In this document: in pieces, positions 1 through 11,363 of the stretch
Layout of the letters: each line of letters begins with the position of its first letter
Position numbering within the stretch: position 1 is the stretch's first letter
NCBI GenBank assembly: GCA_941918925.1
Contig: OW799236.1
Span: forward strand, 81,370,213-81,434,212
Reading direction: 5' to 3'
Origin: Phyto melanocephala
Taxonomy: Eukaryota > Arthropoda > Insecta > Diptera > Rhinophoridae
DNA length: 64,000 bases
The notes under the pieces: generated by a model
Told to the model about the DNA's origin: nothing
Database searches by the model: none
The model's input: only the letters and a program-made list of their open reading frames with translations
Translations under genes and position numbers: made by a program

Positions 1-99
1 GAAAATGTTTTTCAATTGTTTTTATAGAATTTTTGTTTGATTCATTAGTTTCATTGATGTTATTTTGTTTGATTTAAGATTAACAAAAGATTAATTTGT
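1..99. other. AT-rich edge sequence, nothing recognised
   Basis: Short AT-rich stretch before the first recognisable repeat. No gene, RNA or element end is visible. Confidence 0.5.
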
Positions 100-1376
100 A
101 TTCTCTTCATACTTGTTGCTGCCATTCCATTTCCGACCCCGAAAAAGTCGATTGAGCAACATTTGTCTGTTAAAAACTTTTCACATGTACCATATTTTGC
201 ACAGAACTTCATGTGGTATCAATCCTTTTGAAATTGTGGGGAATGAAGTGCTATCGAAAGCCAGCAAAATCGTATCAAAAATGCTTGAGATGTGAGCAAA
301 TAAACACTAAAAATTTTACTTTTTTCCCTATATTTTTACAACAAAAATTAAAACTTTTAGCTGTAGAATAATTTATAGACACGTTTGTTACCGTTTTGAA
401 ATATGATATGCCTCTAGTACTATTTTGGAAAAATCGTAACTAACACAGTACAGCACATGATTTCGGGACTCAATTCTGATAATTGTTTATGAAAGCAGAT
501 CCAAAAATAAGAACTTATATTTTTTGGGAACAAACATTTTCTTCTTTTTTTATTTATAACTGCAAAACTGTTACTTATTTAGCGAAACGTTGAATATACA
601 GATTAAAGGAATTGTATTTCTTAATTTTTTCAAATTTGTTCCAGCTTATTCGGACTTATGGTGCTCGAGTTGTGACAAAAACAAGAGCCTTAAACGTGAC
701 AAATTCCCCATACGATACCTTCAAACTTCAAATTAATTTTAAATTATTATTCGATGTACCTTGACCAAACGAATGATGCAAAAGTTCTTCTTTTTGGGTC
801 TACTTTCATAAGCAATTATCAGAATTGAGTCTAGAATCAATCGCCTGAAAAATGTTGTACTGTGTAATCGTAAAATTTATAGCAAAAATTATCTGGAGAA
901 AATTTTTTAAAATAGATCAGGTTGCTCAAGATCATAATTAGTTTAAAGATATCTATGTCAGGGACACAGAATCGCATGATATAGTCACAAAAAGTATTCC
1001 TGAATATAACTCATAAATGCAACAAATAACAACAGCTTTCATATTTTTCCTAAACTTTACAACGAAAATTTCAGTTTATAAATAACCAAGATGGTCAATA
1101 GAGGTACCCAATTAATGAATTTTAGCACCAAAATATAAAACCTTATAAAAGGATTAAAATCATTAAAGGCCGCCACTACAAAATGGTGAACAATAAATTT
1201 ATATATCGATTAAATTTCACAATATTAGAATCTAACCAAAGGGATTAACCAATAGAATATAGTAGACTACGAAACAGTTAAAATTAAAAATAGCGCCCTA
1301 AATAAATTGTAAGATGTAACGAATTAAATAAAATGCCTTGACTGCTAGAATACAGTTAATCTAATATGTTAGAATT

Positions 1377-3014
1377 AACAAGTAAGAGCACTATAGTCGG
1401 CTGTGCCGAATCTTTTATACCCACCACCAATTTTGTGTACATTTAAAGCACAATATTTATTATTTTGTTAATCATTATGGAATAATCTCTTTATAATACA
1501 ATATGTATCACTTTCTTTGTAGAGGGTGGTTAAATTTTAAGGGCCCATGTTGAAGGTGAACTACACCTTGTCTTTAAATTTGTTTTCTGCACTTCACTTG
1601 ACATTTCTCAATCTCAAACTTACTCAATTTGATCCGTGGAAAGATACGCAAATGAGCAACGCTTTAAAGTTATTCAGGTTTTTATAAAAATGGGCGTTCA
1701 AATCAAAATGCATATTGTGCAGTTCGTAATTCTTTTGATTAACATAATCGTTCAAATTCGTCCACAATCGGGAGAATTGTAAAAAATATTTAAATTTCTG
1801 CAAAACAGGTCTGCATAAAATGTTAGAAAATCTGTGAATGCCTTCTTAGTTCGTTGAATGGGAACTATTGCTGTTTTTTGCGATAGTGTGGCAAAACAGC
1901 AGTCAACCTCGCCTCAGCATCATGCCCAACAATTGAGCACCAACATTGTCATTGAAAATTTGGACCATCAGATAGAGGAGTGGCGCCAAGGATAGGGGGG
2001 CTATTTGGCCGATATTTTGTTTAATACATAATTGTACCGTACAAATATTATCATTATAAAAATAAATGATAATAATTTCTTAAATAATTTGTGTTTTATT
2101 TAAAATGAACATCGCCCCTTAAAATGTAACCACCCTTTATAACTTCGATATGATAGTAAAATGTTTTCGTAAATTTAGTCCTTTAGTGAAACTGGGCGTT
2201 AAAGTAGGCGTGTCAATAAAGTTTCTGCTAATAAATACAACTTAGATGTTTCAATATAGTCCTTTATTTTCCCAGAAATTTTGTCAATAGAGAAATTACA
2301 TGAATTTAAGATAAACCGTTATATGGGAGGTAGGCGTTAAAGTGGGCGTGTCACCTTAACTTTTTGGCACAACAATTACATTGAATAGAAGGACATACGT
2401 GGCAAATTTTATCATCATACCTCTATTTTTGGCGGTTTTATGAGCTTTTAAATTTCATTAACGGTAGATAACGTGAAAAGTGGGCGTTATAGTAGGCGTG
2501 TCAAAGTTGTTTTTGCGAATTAATACAACTTAGGTGTTTCAATATAGCCCTTTATTATTCCAAAATCTTTATTAATAGAGAAATTATGTGAATTATAGGT
2601 AAAACGTTATATGGGAGGTGGGCGTAAAACTGGGACTGAAGTTTTATGAGTCTACGTTAATGCGTTTGGACAAAATTCCATTTTATTCGATGTTCAAAGG
2701 ACACCGTTTTTTTACCTACTCTTGCTTTTCGAGCAATAACTCTGTTCCTAATATTCCGATTTAGCCCATTTTCAATTCCAACCAAACCTTGTCTATAAAA
2801 AAGATTCTGGCAAAATTTGAGCCCCCTAGCTTTTTCGGTGCGACCTCTATCGTGCTTTCAACAGACGGACGGACATAGCTAGATCGTCATCAAATCAAAC
2901 CCTGATTCAGAATATATATACTTTATGGGGTCTAAAATGGATATTTCGATGTGTTTCAAACGGAATGACAAAATGAATATACCCCCACCATTTTTTTGGT
3001 GGCGGGTATAAAAA
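1377..3014 (-). mobile_element. DINE-1-like (HINE) element, family A copy 1
   Basis: Non-autonomous Helentron derivative. On the minus strand it begins with TTTTTATACCCGCCACCAA, which pairs with TTGGTGG.GGGTATA just inside to form a hairpin. It then runs through a short GTCC/GTCT tract (about 2866-2876), central repeats with GTGGGCGT motifs, and ends in a hairpin (a GCCGA-type stem, slightly decayed here) followed by a short AGTGCTCTTACTTGTT tail. This matches what I know of DINE-1/INE-1/mini-me elements: 5' subterminal inverted repeats, a (GTCY)n region, central repeats and a 3' stem-loop. This copy lacks the block carrying the short MGGGRKSGRG open frame found in other copies, so it has an internal deletion. 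It lies inside a family B element. Confidence 0.8.
1522..2137 (+). mobile_element. Fossil mariner-type relic inside family A copy 1
   Basis: About 616 bp bounded by inverted repeats (GAGGGTGGTTAAATTTTAA at the left; the complement AAGGGTGGTTACATTTTAA at the right) and by TA dinucleotides at 1520-1521 and 2138-2139. Broken frames inside resemble the N-terminal helix-turn-helix part of mariner transposases (KNG...NQNA...LR followed by HNRSN.STI in the least damaged copy) and further on an AVCDSVAKQQSTS-like segment. It is inactive, with many stops and no catalytic domain. It is present at the same position in five of six family A copies, so it was inherited rather than inserted here. Confidence 0.7.
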
Positions 3015-3115
3015 GCAAACATGGCGTCAGAAGTCATAACGCTAAATGGCGTATAACATTAAATTTTAAATCTGGGCTATGCAGTACTAGGTCATTATGT
3101 ACATAATGGTAAAAA

Positions 3116-3476
3116 ACGTTATCTCTCAATCAATTTATTGAATTAAAAAACTAGGATAAATCTTATTAAAGATTCAGTAAATAAGTGCCATTTTAAGGCA
3201 GCACAAACATATCCGAAATGCGAAATTCACAATTTAATATACATATTTGACTCTAAGTACAATGAATTGAAGTATTAAAAGCACATTTCTATGCCAGCGA
3301 AATTGACTTCTGCTCGCTTTAACGAATTATTTAATATTGTGGATATATAACTTTTCTAAATTTGAAATTATTACAGCATTTATTTAATAAAAAAAAAATA
3401 TTGTACACATTAATATAAAATTTAACTTATTTTTAAGAACTTTCCTCTCTAAATAAGGAAAATAACGTAAATGCTA
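3116..3476. other. AT-rich intronic sequence, nothing recognised
   Basis: No coding signal, RNA or repeat end is recognisable. Poly-A and poly-T runs only. Confidence 0.5.
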
Positions 3477-3842
3477 TCTATATATATAAAAGTGAAACTA
3501 TGTGTGTGTGTGTGTGTGTTAGCTATAGACTCCGAAGCTGTAAAACCGATCGGACTCAAACTTTGGCAAGTTGCTGTACACATTCCAGGGAGTGTTAATG
3601 GGTGGCGAAAAGTGGGCGGGGTGACGCCCATTAAAAAGTTATAATTTTGAGGTACTTGTACTGGACCGATTTTTCTGAAACTTTGCAAAAATATTGAGCT
3701 GACATGACTATATAATTTCGTTATTAGGAAAGTGAGCAGGGCCACGCTTATAAAAAAAATTAAATTGAGGTACTTGCTCTGGACCGATTTTTCTGAAATT
3801 TAATAAATAAATAAAAATATTACTAATAGTACAAGGGGCTAG
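3477..3842 (+). mobile_element. Short non-autonomous Helitron
   Basis: Begins with the Helitron-type 5' end TCTATATATATAAAAG directly after an A and ends with CTAG directly before a T, as expected for insertion between A and T without a target duplication. The interior holds a (GT)n tract at about 3500-3519 and two spaced copies of TGGACCGATTTTTCTGAAA, typical of insect Helitron interiors. No convincing 3' hairpin is seen before CTAG, so the right boundary is less certain than the left. An open frame on the minus strand here is an artefact of the repeat. Confidence 0.5.
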
Positions 3843-4295
3843 TAAATTGCGCAAGTGTTTACATATGCTCGCTTACATACGTATACATTTTTTTTGGTAT
3901 ATACCAGCATCAAAAATTATAATGTATTTATGTTACAGACTATTTAAGCAAATTTTATTTTGCTTAATTAAAATTCATATTTCGCATTTAAAAATATTTT
4001 TACATACATATATCGTTTAAAATCCTTGATTACCACTTTATCACTTGAATGGTTTTGTTGTCTTTTTCCTGGTATGTAAACACACACGTATTCGTATTAT
4101 ATTTACATACATATACATGCGTGTACAAATATTTTTAAAATTTACACAACTTTTATACGACATTTATATTTATACGATACAATAGGTAGAAGTATACTGT
4201 TAAATACGAGCAACAGAGACACACAAAAAATGCCTCAGTAAAAATAAAAAATATGTTATTGTGGTTGAAATGGTTTTAAGTATCAACACACATAC
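3843..4295. other. AT-rich intronic sequence, nothing recognised
   Basis: Low-complexity sequence with many ACATACATA steps. No gene, RNA or element boundary is visible. Confidence 0.5.
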
Positions 4296-4596
4296 CGGGT
4301 GTTTCATTACTGAGGTATACATTTTTAAGTTCGCAACACGTTCTTAACTTGTTGCCATTATGTCAACTTTCAACTGATGTATTTTTAGTTTGGTATGTTA
4401 TTTCAAAATGAATACAGTGACGCATGAATAGATTTAGTGAAAGGGCCCAAGATTGCTATTGATTCCGAATCCCAAAAGCGAATTTTATCTATCGATAAAG
4501 CTCACTCTGACTTGAATGAATACGTCAATAATCAAATCTGAAGTATATGGAGTGATGATAATCATCATGTGTATGTTGAGACACCGTTGCATCCAG

Positions 4597-6656
4597 AACA
4601 AGTAAGAGCACTATATTCGGCTGTGCCGAATCTTTTATACCCACCACCAATTTTGTGTACATTTAAAGCACAATATTTATTATTTTGTTAATCGCTATGG
4701 AATAATCTTTTTTCAATAAAATATGTATCACTTTCTTTGTAGAGGGTGGTTGATTTTTAAGGGCCCATGTTAAAGGTGAATTACACCTAGTCTTTAAATT
4801 TGTTTTCTGCATTTCATTTTACATTTCTTAATCTCAAACTTACTCAATTTGATCCGTGGAAAGATACGCAAATGAGCAACGCTTTAAAGTTATTCAGGTT
4901 TTTTATAAAAATGGGCGTTTAAATCAAAATGCATTTTGTGCAGTTCGTAATTCTTTTGATCAACATAATAGTTCAAATTCGTCCACAATCTGGAGAATTG
5001 TAAAAAATATTTAAATTTCTGCAAAACATGTCTGTATAAAATGTTAGAAAATCTGTGAATGCCTTCTTAGTTCGTTGAATTGAAACCATAGTGTGGCAAA
5101 AGAGCAGTCAACCTCGACTCATCATCATGCCCAACAATTGAGCATCAACATTGTCATTGAAAATTTGGGCCATCAGATAGAGGAGTGGCGCCAAGGATGG
5201 GGTGTATGGGGGCATTTGGCCGATATTTTCTTAAATACATAATTGAACTATACAAATATTATAATTACAAAAAGAAATAATAATAATATCCTAAATAATT
5301 TGTATTTTATTTAAATTCAACATAAAATTTAACCACCCTTTATAACTTCGATATGCTACTAAAATGCTTTTGTAAGTGTAGTGTTTCAATGAAAGTGGGC
5401 GTCAAAGTAGGCATGTCAATAAAGTTTCTGCTAATAAATACAACTGGGATTGGCACCTTAATTTTCTGGCACAGTAATGACATTGTCTATGGGGATAGAC
5501 GTAGCAAATTTTATCATCATACCCGTAATTTTGGCGGTTTTATGAGCTTTTAAATTTCATTAACGCTAGATAACGTGAAAAGTGGGCGTTATAGTAGGCG
5601 TGTCAAAATTGTTTTTGCTAATGTGTACAACTTAGGTGTTTCAATATAGCCCTTTTTTATTCCAAAATCTTTATTAGTAGAGAAATTATATGAATTTTAA
5701 GTAAAACGTTATATGGGAGGTGGGCGTAAAAGTGGGCGTGTCACCTTAATTTTCTGGCACAGTAATGAGATTGCCTATGGGGATAGACGTAGCAAATTTT
5801 ATCATCATACCTCTAATTTTGGCGGTTTTATGAGCTTTTAAATTTCATTAACGGTAGATAACGTGAAAAGTGGGCGTTATAATAGGCGTGTCAAAGTTAT
5901 TTTTTCGAATGAGTACAACTTAGATGTTTCAATATAGCCCTTTATTATTCCAAAATCTTTATTAATAGAGAAATTATATGAATTTTAGTTAAATCGTTAT
6001 ATGGGAGGTGGGCGTAAAAGTGGGCGTGGCACATTGATTTTCCGTTACAAAAAAGCCACTTACCAAAAAGCAGAGTGTGCAAAGTTTCAGAATCGTACAT
6101 CCAATTTTGTTGCTTTTATGACGATTTTGTTTTTAAATATACCGAAAAATACACTGTGCGGTATAAATTTTCGTACATTTTGATCGATAACTCCTCTCCT
6201 AATACATAGATTTAAATAATTTTCGGGGAAAAATATTGTTTTTACTCAGGAAATATATATTCGAAGTTTCATGAGTCTACGTTAATGCGTTTGGACATAA
6301 TTCGATTTTATTCGATGTTCGAAGGACACGGTTTTTTCGACCTACTCTTGCTTTTCGAGCTATAACTCTGTTCCTTATATTCCGATTTAGCCCATTTTCA
6401 ATACCAAACAAACCTTATCTATAAGAAAGATTCTGGCTAAATTTGAGCCCCCTAGCTTTTTCGGTGCGACCTCTATCGTGCTTTCAACAGACGGACAGAC
6501 GGACAGACGGACGGACATAGCTATATCGTCATCAAATCAAACCCTGATTCAGAATATATATACTTTATGGGGTCCAAAATGGATATTTCGATGTGTTACA
6601 AACGGAATGACAAAATGAATATACCCCCACCATTTTTTTGGTGGCGGGTATAAAAA
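4597..6656 (-). mobile_element. DINE-1-like (HINE) element, family A copy 2
   Basis: Well-preserved copy. The 3' hairpin ATTCGGCTGTGCCGAAT is intact at 4615-4631, the (GTCY)n tract lies at about 6489-6514, and the 5' TATACCC hairpin lies at the right end. Central repeat units recur with a period near 290 bp (GTGGGCGTTATA-type blocks around 5580 and 5870). It is inserted in an A-run inside the transposase relic, with AA on both sides, as expected for Helentron insertion at TT/AA. A 60-codon open frame (6001-6183) is conserved between copies but shows no sign of selection. Confidence 0.85.
4742..5340 (+). mobile_element. Fossil mariner-type relic inside family A copy 2
   Basis: Same inherited internal relic as in copy 1: GAGGGTGGTT at the left, AACCACCCTT at the right, with TA on both sides (4740-4741 and 5341-5342). 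Coding traces are broken. Differences from copy 1 are small substitutions and a deletion around 5089. Confidence 0.7.
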
Positions 6657-7093
6657 CTGAATTTTTAGTGTGATATATGGGCCAGTGGTTTCATTGCTTC
6701 TTACTTCTTTTAAAACAATACTGTACAGAACGTTACAGTCAATAGTGACCGCTATAGAGCCATGATTACTGAATTTTTCGTTTTATAAATTGAACAATTA
6801 TGATGTGTTAGAGGGGTTTCGCATGAGACGATTTCACACAGATTGTGCCACAATTGATTAATTGCAGGAAGCTTTTGACAACCGCATAGTTTTGGATCCG
6901 AAAAAATCATCGAAAAATGAAACTACAGATTACGCTTCTTCCCAGCAAGCCGCGGCGATTATATGCCAAAAGTCATACTAAAGGTAAAATGCCAGAAGAT
7001 TATCTCACAAATAAAGTAAATTTCATATTAATTTAAAAAAGTCATCTTAGTTTTTTAACATTACAAAATTTATACCTGTATAGAAACACCCTT

Positions 7094-7418
7094 TACTTAC
7101 ATTAAGCTGTTTGCTTTATTTAAATTATCTATGCATTTTGTGTGTGTTTCAAGCAAATCTGCCAAGCGTATTCGTGAGTAAATGTAAGCGAACCCAATAG
7201 GTCAACTCAGAACCGAAATATAAGTGAACTGTAGAAAAAGCTTATCATTAAAGATTGTCAATAACTTTTCATAATGATGCTTATAATAGGCTTATCTTAA
7301 TAACAAGTTTTTAAGTGTTTTATATATGTTATCCTAACGTTTCTTAAAGTAATAATTTCTCTTGTTTAACTTGATGAGCGCAGTTTTGCAAACATAAGCA
7401 GTGCTTTTATACATCTTC
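7094..7418. other. AT-rich intronic sequence, nothing recognised
   Basis: No coding signal or recognised repeat between the mariner relic and the next inverted-repeat element. Confidence 0.4.
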
Positions 7419-7744
7419 GGCTTAATATGCAAACCTGCTAACTACCTTTCATCAAATTTTACAGGAGAGACAAAAAACTTCTTATTTTCATATTGTTTTC
7501 TTCATGTACGACTAAAATTTACAAAAATAAAAAACAGCAAATAAAAACAAATTGGAGTTGGTAATAAACACTACACAATAATTAATCAGTTTTTCTTACA
7601 AAAATTTTTCTGTTAGAGGATTTAGCAGTTTTTCTTATCAAACCTTTTTACAGACTTCAAGAATTAAATTGAATAAAAACTACATGCAGACGACATCAAA
7701 ATATCAATTTAAAAATTGGATTTAGCAGGTTTGCATATTCAGCC
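7419..7744. mobile_element. MITE-like element with 23-bp inverted repeats
   Basis: The ends are near-perfect inverted repeats: 7419-7441 (starts GGCTTAATATGC, ends CCTGCTAA) and 7722-7744, its reverse complement with one mismatch. Length is 326 bp, AT-rich, with no coding capacity. I could not find a convincing target-site duplication, so the family is unknown. Confidence 0.5.
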
Positions 7745-9247
7745 GGCGATATTTCAAATACATATCGATGGTCAAAAGTAGAAAGGCCGTAACTCATATA
7801 TTTACGACATTGAGTTTTTTTTTAGTGATTCCAATACATTTCACACAAATACACCTCAACACAACAACAATTTGACAAGCAATTTCACAAAATAAATTAC
7901 ATTATGATTATACCGTTTCTATTACTTTTTTGCGCTTCACTTCGATGTGCCTTCATTTTTTTGTTAACAACTTTAGTCACCTTTTTATACTAAAATAGTA
8001 TTATTTTCTTTGGTTTGAAATTCTATATATTTTTTTTTATATCTTGACTTAAAACTTAATCTCCACTGGAAGAGATACGATATTTTTTACATAAACAAAA
8101 TGAGCATAACAAGTCTCATTAGACTTGGATAGCTGAAGATATTAAGAAACTAATAATCCTACTTTATAACAATAAAATTATAAACAAACACGTAAGTTGT
8201 AAAAAAAAAATTTAAGTACTTAAAGCTGTATGTGCAAAATTTCATATTATTAAATTCATAAAAAAAGCACTATAATATTAAAACATAATAAAATCAAAAC
8301 ACGGTGAAAGTTTAATTGCAAAATTCTACGAAATTGATACATATTTACGTACAAGCCATTTGTTTCAGATTCCCATAATAATTTAAAACCTTCAACAGTA
8401 TTAAAATAATAGTAGACTGTGCAACATAAAGAAGCTGGGCGTTTGAGTTGGCATGTCAAGGTAATATCTGTTTCTTTTGAAAAATTTTTGTTAACAAGCC
8501 TTTCATAGTAATATTCACGTACCTTTTTTAATTTTAATACTTACGTTTGTAAGTATGGTATTTCTATGATGTTTTGGTTTGCTGGGTATTGTCACTTTCT
8601 AATGTGGAGGACCCTCGTTTATTGTTTAGTAAAACATGTGTGAGCGCGATTTTGTTAAATGGGTATGTTTTTGATTATGTCTTTGGTAGAAAAGCATCAT
8701 CCTATTATTTTTGGTTTTTTTATATTATATTTGTTAATGTATGTGTGAAATATCGTTAAGTTATTTTAATTTGAACACCATGTCGTTGAAGCATTTTAAA
8801 TCCTATATTCCTATTTGTTTCATTGTGTAAAAAAGCAAGAAATGTTTACGTACATACTTACTTGCATACATAAGTACATCGTTTATTATTGCTTTAAAGA
8901 AATTTTGATTGTTATTTTTTATTTTGTTAGGAGGGCAGAACAAAAAGTAGTTTAAACACACAAATAAATAAATTACCATATAAGCCGTAATATTTTAAAT
9001 AGTACAGTTTAATACTAAAACTAATAGACTTTTATTCTCCTTTAATTTATATAAATCTCCTTATTTATGCTTTGTTTTTTTAAAGTGGCGTACATACGCA
9101 GAACGAAATTATTTTTTACAATTGGAAGCGATATGTTGTTTTTATATTTTCTTTAACAAAATATGTAAATTTATTCAACTTTTTCTCTGCGGTCAAAAAA
9201 TGGTGTAAATAAAAATTTCGTCAGCACAATACTCAAGTTATTTAACA
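7745..9247. other. AT-rich intronic sequence
   Basis: Contains several short open frames, none with a recognisable domain or gene-like composition. Two lie at 8256-8459 (minus) and 8574-8759 (plus). I see no RNA gene or element ends. Confidence 0.4.
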
Positions 9248-9501
9248 AGTATTTTTAAGCGAAATTATCGGATATTCATTTAAGAGTAAAGAGTAGAGTT
9301 TGACATTGATAATGGTAAAATTTCACTAATAAGAGCGGTACTATCATTGTTTGTGTGAGACCATAACAATTGGTGTTAGAAAATTAGAAAATTAAATGAA
9401 AAGAATAGGATTCTGCATGGTTTCTGTTTGCCTGATATTATTTTAAACTATTTAAAACTTTATAATTAAATACACATCCAATGATTTCGCTTAAAAATAC
9501 T
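9248..9501. mobile_element. MITE-like element with 26-bp inverted repeats
   Basis: Inverted repeats lie at 9248-9273 (AGTATTTTTAAGCGAAAT then about 8 more bases) and 9476-9501 (its reverse complement with a few mismatches). Length is 254 bp with no coding capacity. No clear target-site duplication; family unknown. Confidence 0.45.
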
Positions 9502-10306
9502 CATTTTTGAAATGAAATATAAATATGTTAATAAAAGAGCCAATTTAAACAAGAATTTTTAAGGAGGATTGATTTTAATTATTATTTTACGTACAATGTT
9601 TTGCTCCCTCCTTTGATCATTACTATTCAAAGTTCTAAATAGGAATATGTTATCAAAAGTAGCTGGTACTAAGTTTAAACCAATACCAATTAAAATTTTT
9701 AAGAAATGACACCAGATATTTTTTGTTTAGAATCAGGTTATCACATTCATTTGTTGTGATCTTATGAATTTTTCGCACGAAAACGTAAACTGATACCGCT
9801 GCCAATTAAATAGAAATCCAAGCCTATTGGATTATAGTTCGGCAGATATACCAATAAATATATTTTTTTACGGGTGGTGTCACATGACCTTTTTTGAATC
9901 TATTAAAATTTATTTTAAAAAAAGTATGTAATAAAATTGGGTTTTTTTCGTATGACGGGCATAAATTTCTCTGCTCTGATCATATCTATTTTTGTCTATA
10001 ATAAGGCAAATGAGATAAAAGTTTAGAACACAAAGTTTAGAAATAATAGATAAAATAGTTTACTAGATATTTTATAAAATGTTGTTGTTTTCAGATGTGA
10101 GGTGTTATAATAAATAATGCTCAACTCGAACAATCGAATCGATTCATTCCCAGCCGTTCTCTAATTTAAAATATATTAATAAAAGCGAGCCTAAAAGTAT
10201 GAGTAGTCATTTTTCATTTCGTATAAATCTAAGTTGGGTGGGTTATGGCAAACATTTAAAAGAACAATGAATTAAATTTGATTTATATTAATGTAGAAAT
10301 TAGGTT
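9502..10306. other. AT-rich intronic sequence, nothing recognised
   Basis: No coding signal, RNA or recognised repeat. Confidence 0.4.
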
Positions 10307-10533
10307 CTCTGGATCCAAGGCATATTTATTCATCAGGTATTCTTGTTTCGTCAGCTGATTATTTTTTTCTTTACTTATTTTAAGTTTCAGCTGTCAAAGT
10401 CTATAGATAAAAAACAAATTTCTCTTCTCTCTCATTAATTTAAAATGTCAAACTTCATATATAAAAAATATAAACAAAAAAATTTTCTCCGAACTGCAAT
10501 TACCTGATGAATAAATATGCCTTGCTCTGGATC
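10307..10533. mobile_element. MITE with 24-bp inverted repeats and 9-bp target duplication
   Basis: A 209-bp element (10316-10524) starts CAAGGCATATTTATTC and ends with the exact complement. The terminal repeats are about 24 bp. It is flanked by a 9-bp direct repeat CTCTGGATC at 10307-10315 and 10525-10533. A 9-bp duplication fits Mutator-like or related superfamilies better than hAT or P (8 bp), but no transposase is present to settle it. Intact ends and target duplication indicate a fairly recent insertion. Confidence 0.7.
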
Positions 10534-11363
10534 CTACAAAAACCATTGTAAAATATTAATTTCATAAGTATGAAATCGCTATCTAGGAACAAAAATTTTT
10601 TATATAAAAATAGAACATTAGTCATAACAAAACAGATGCAGAATATGAGATAAATATTAAATTAAATACTGGCAATCAAGCGCAATACAAAAACAGACAG
10701 TGCTTATTTTCTTTTTAATTTTGTGATGCTGTGCAATATGTAAAAAACTTAAACTGTGTCAAAATTGCACATATTTCTTTTGGCGAGTTACAGACTTTAT
10801 GCATCTAATGTACTTCTAATGATCCTTCAAAAAGTTCAGTTATTATTTATAACAAACTTTTTTACCCCAATTTATTAAAATCCAACATATATTACATACA
10901 ACATATTTTCTACAAAGATATACAATTTTATCAAGTTTTGCAAGTTTTCACAGGTTTTGTTTCTTCTCCTTTTTAAGTCCTTTTAAATTTGCCTCGTTAA
11001 ATTATCGCCACCAGAGCGAAATGGTTGGTGTATGTATTTTATATTAAAAATTTATGCGTAACACTTGTTTATGCTTTAAATTGCATACTAAATTTAATTA
11101 TTTAAATACATTTAAAAAATTTATATTAAAGCGGTAAAAAAAGAACATACGAGTATTTATGTGAAAATAAACTTTAGCTCATGAACACATTAACCCATAT
11201 AACTAACACATAGACATTTTGTGTGTGTAAGCATGTTAACAGAATTAAAGTGTTTCAACTGTGGGTATTCTTTTTTTGTGGTCGTAAACAAACATGTGTT
11301 TAAAATCATTTTTAAATTTTATTGAATCTTTTTTTTTAATTTTATTTTATAAAAATTAAATAT
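10534..11363. other. AT-rich intronic sequence, nothing recognised
   Basis: No coding signal, RNA or recognised repeat. Confidence 0.4.

Larger units (their letters stand above)
100..3115 (+). mobile_element. DINE-like element, family B (copy 1), split by a family A insertion
   Basis: Two outer blocks (about 100-1376 and 3015-3115) align by eye with the complete family B element at 48077-49109. Shared landmarks are the TTTCCGACCCC start block, the GAGCAAATAAACAC segment, the ATAGAATAATTTATAG segment, the GGCCGCCACTACAAAATGG block and the terminal ATGGCGT/GTACAT-ATGGT block. Between them sits a complete family A element in the opposite orientation. The 3' hairpin present at 48-49 kb is missing, so this copy is 3'-truncated. 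It is more diverged than the inserted element and therefore older. The short open frame near its start has no support as a gene. Confidence 0.65.
4296..7093 (+). mobile_element. Tc1/mariner transposon relic, split by family A copy 2
   Basis: The ends are inverted repeats: CCGGGTGTTTC at the left and the complement AAAGGGTGTTTC at the right, both next to TA. The interior reads as a broken transposase. Before the break is LRHRCIQ (a decayed version of the family's LHPEK). After it come pieces matching the family's TVWC..WA.G.IGPYFF and TVNSDRYRAMITEFF segments, with frameshifts. The reading is interrupted at about 4597-6656 by a complete DINE-like element. Without that insert the relic is about 740 bp, so it had already lost much of its gene. 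It is inactive. Confidence 0.7.

Noticed and set aside
6001..6183. 60-codon frame (MGGGRKSGRG...) present in four family A copies
   Set aside because: Conserved because the elements are related. Most differences between copies change the amino acid, there is no purifying-selection pattern, and it starts in the tandem GTGGGCGT repeat. Treated as fortuitous.
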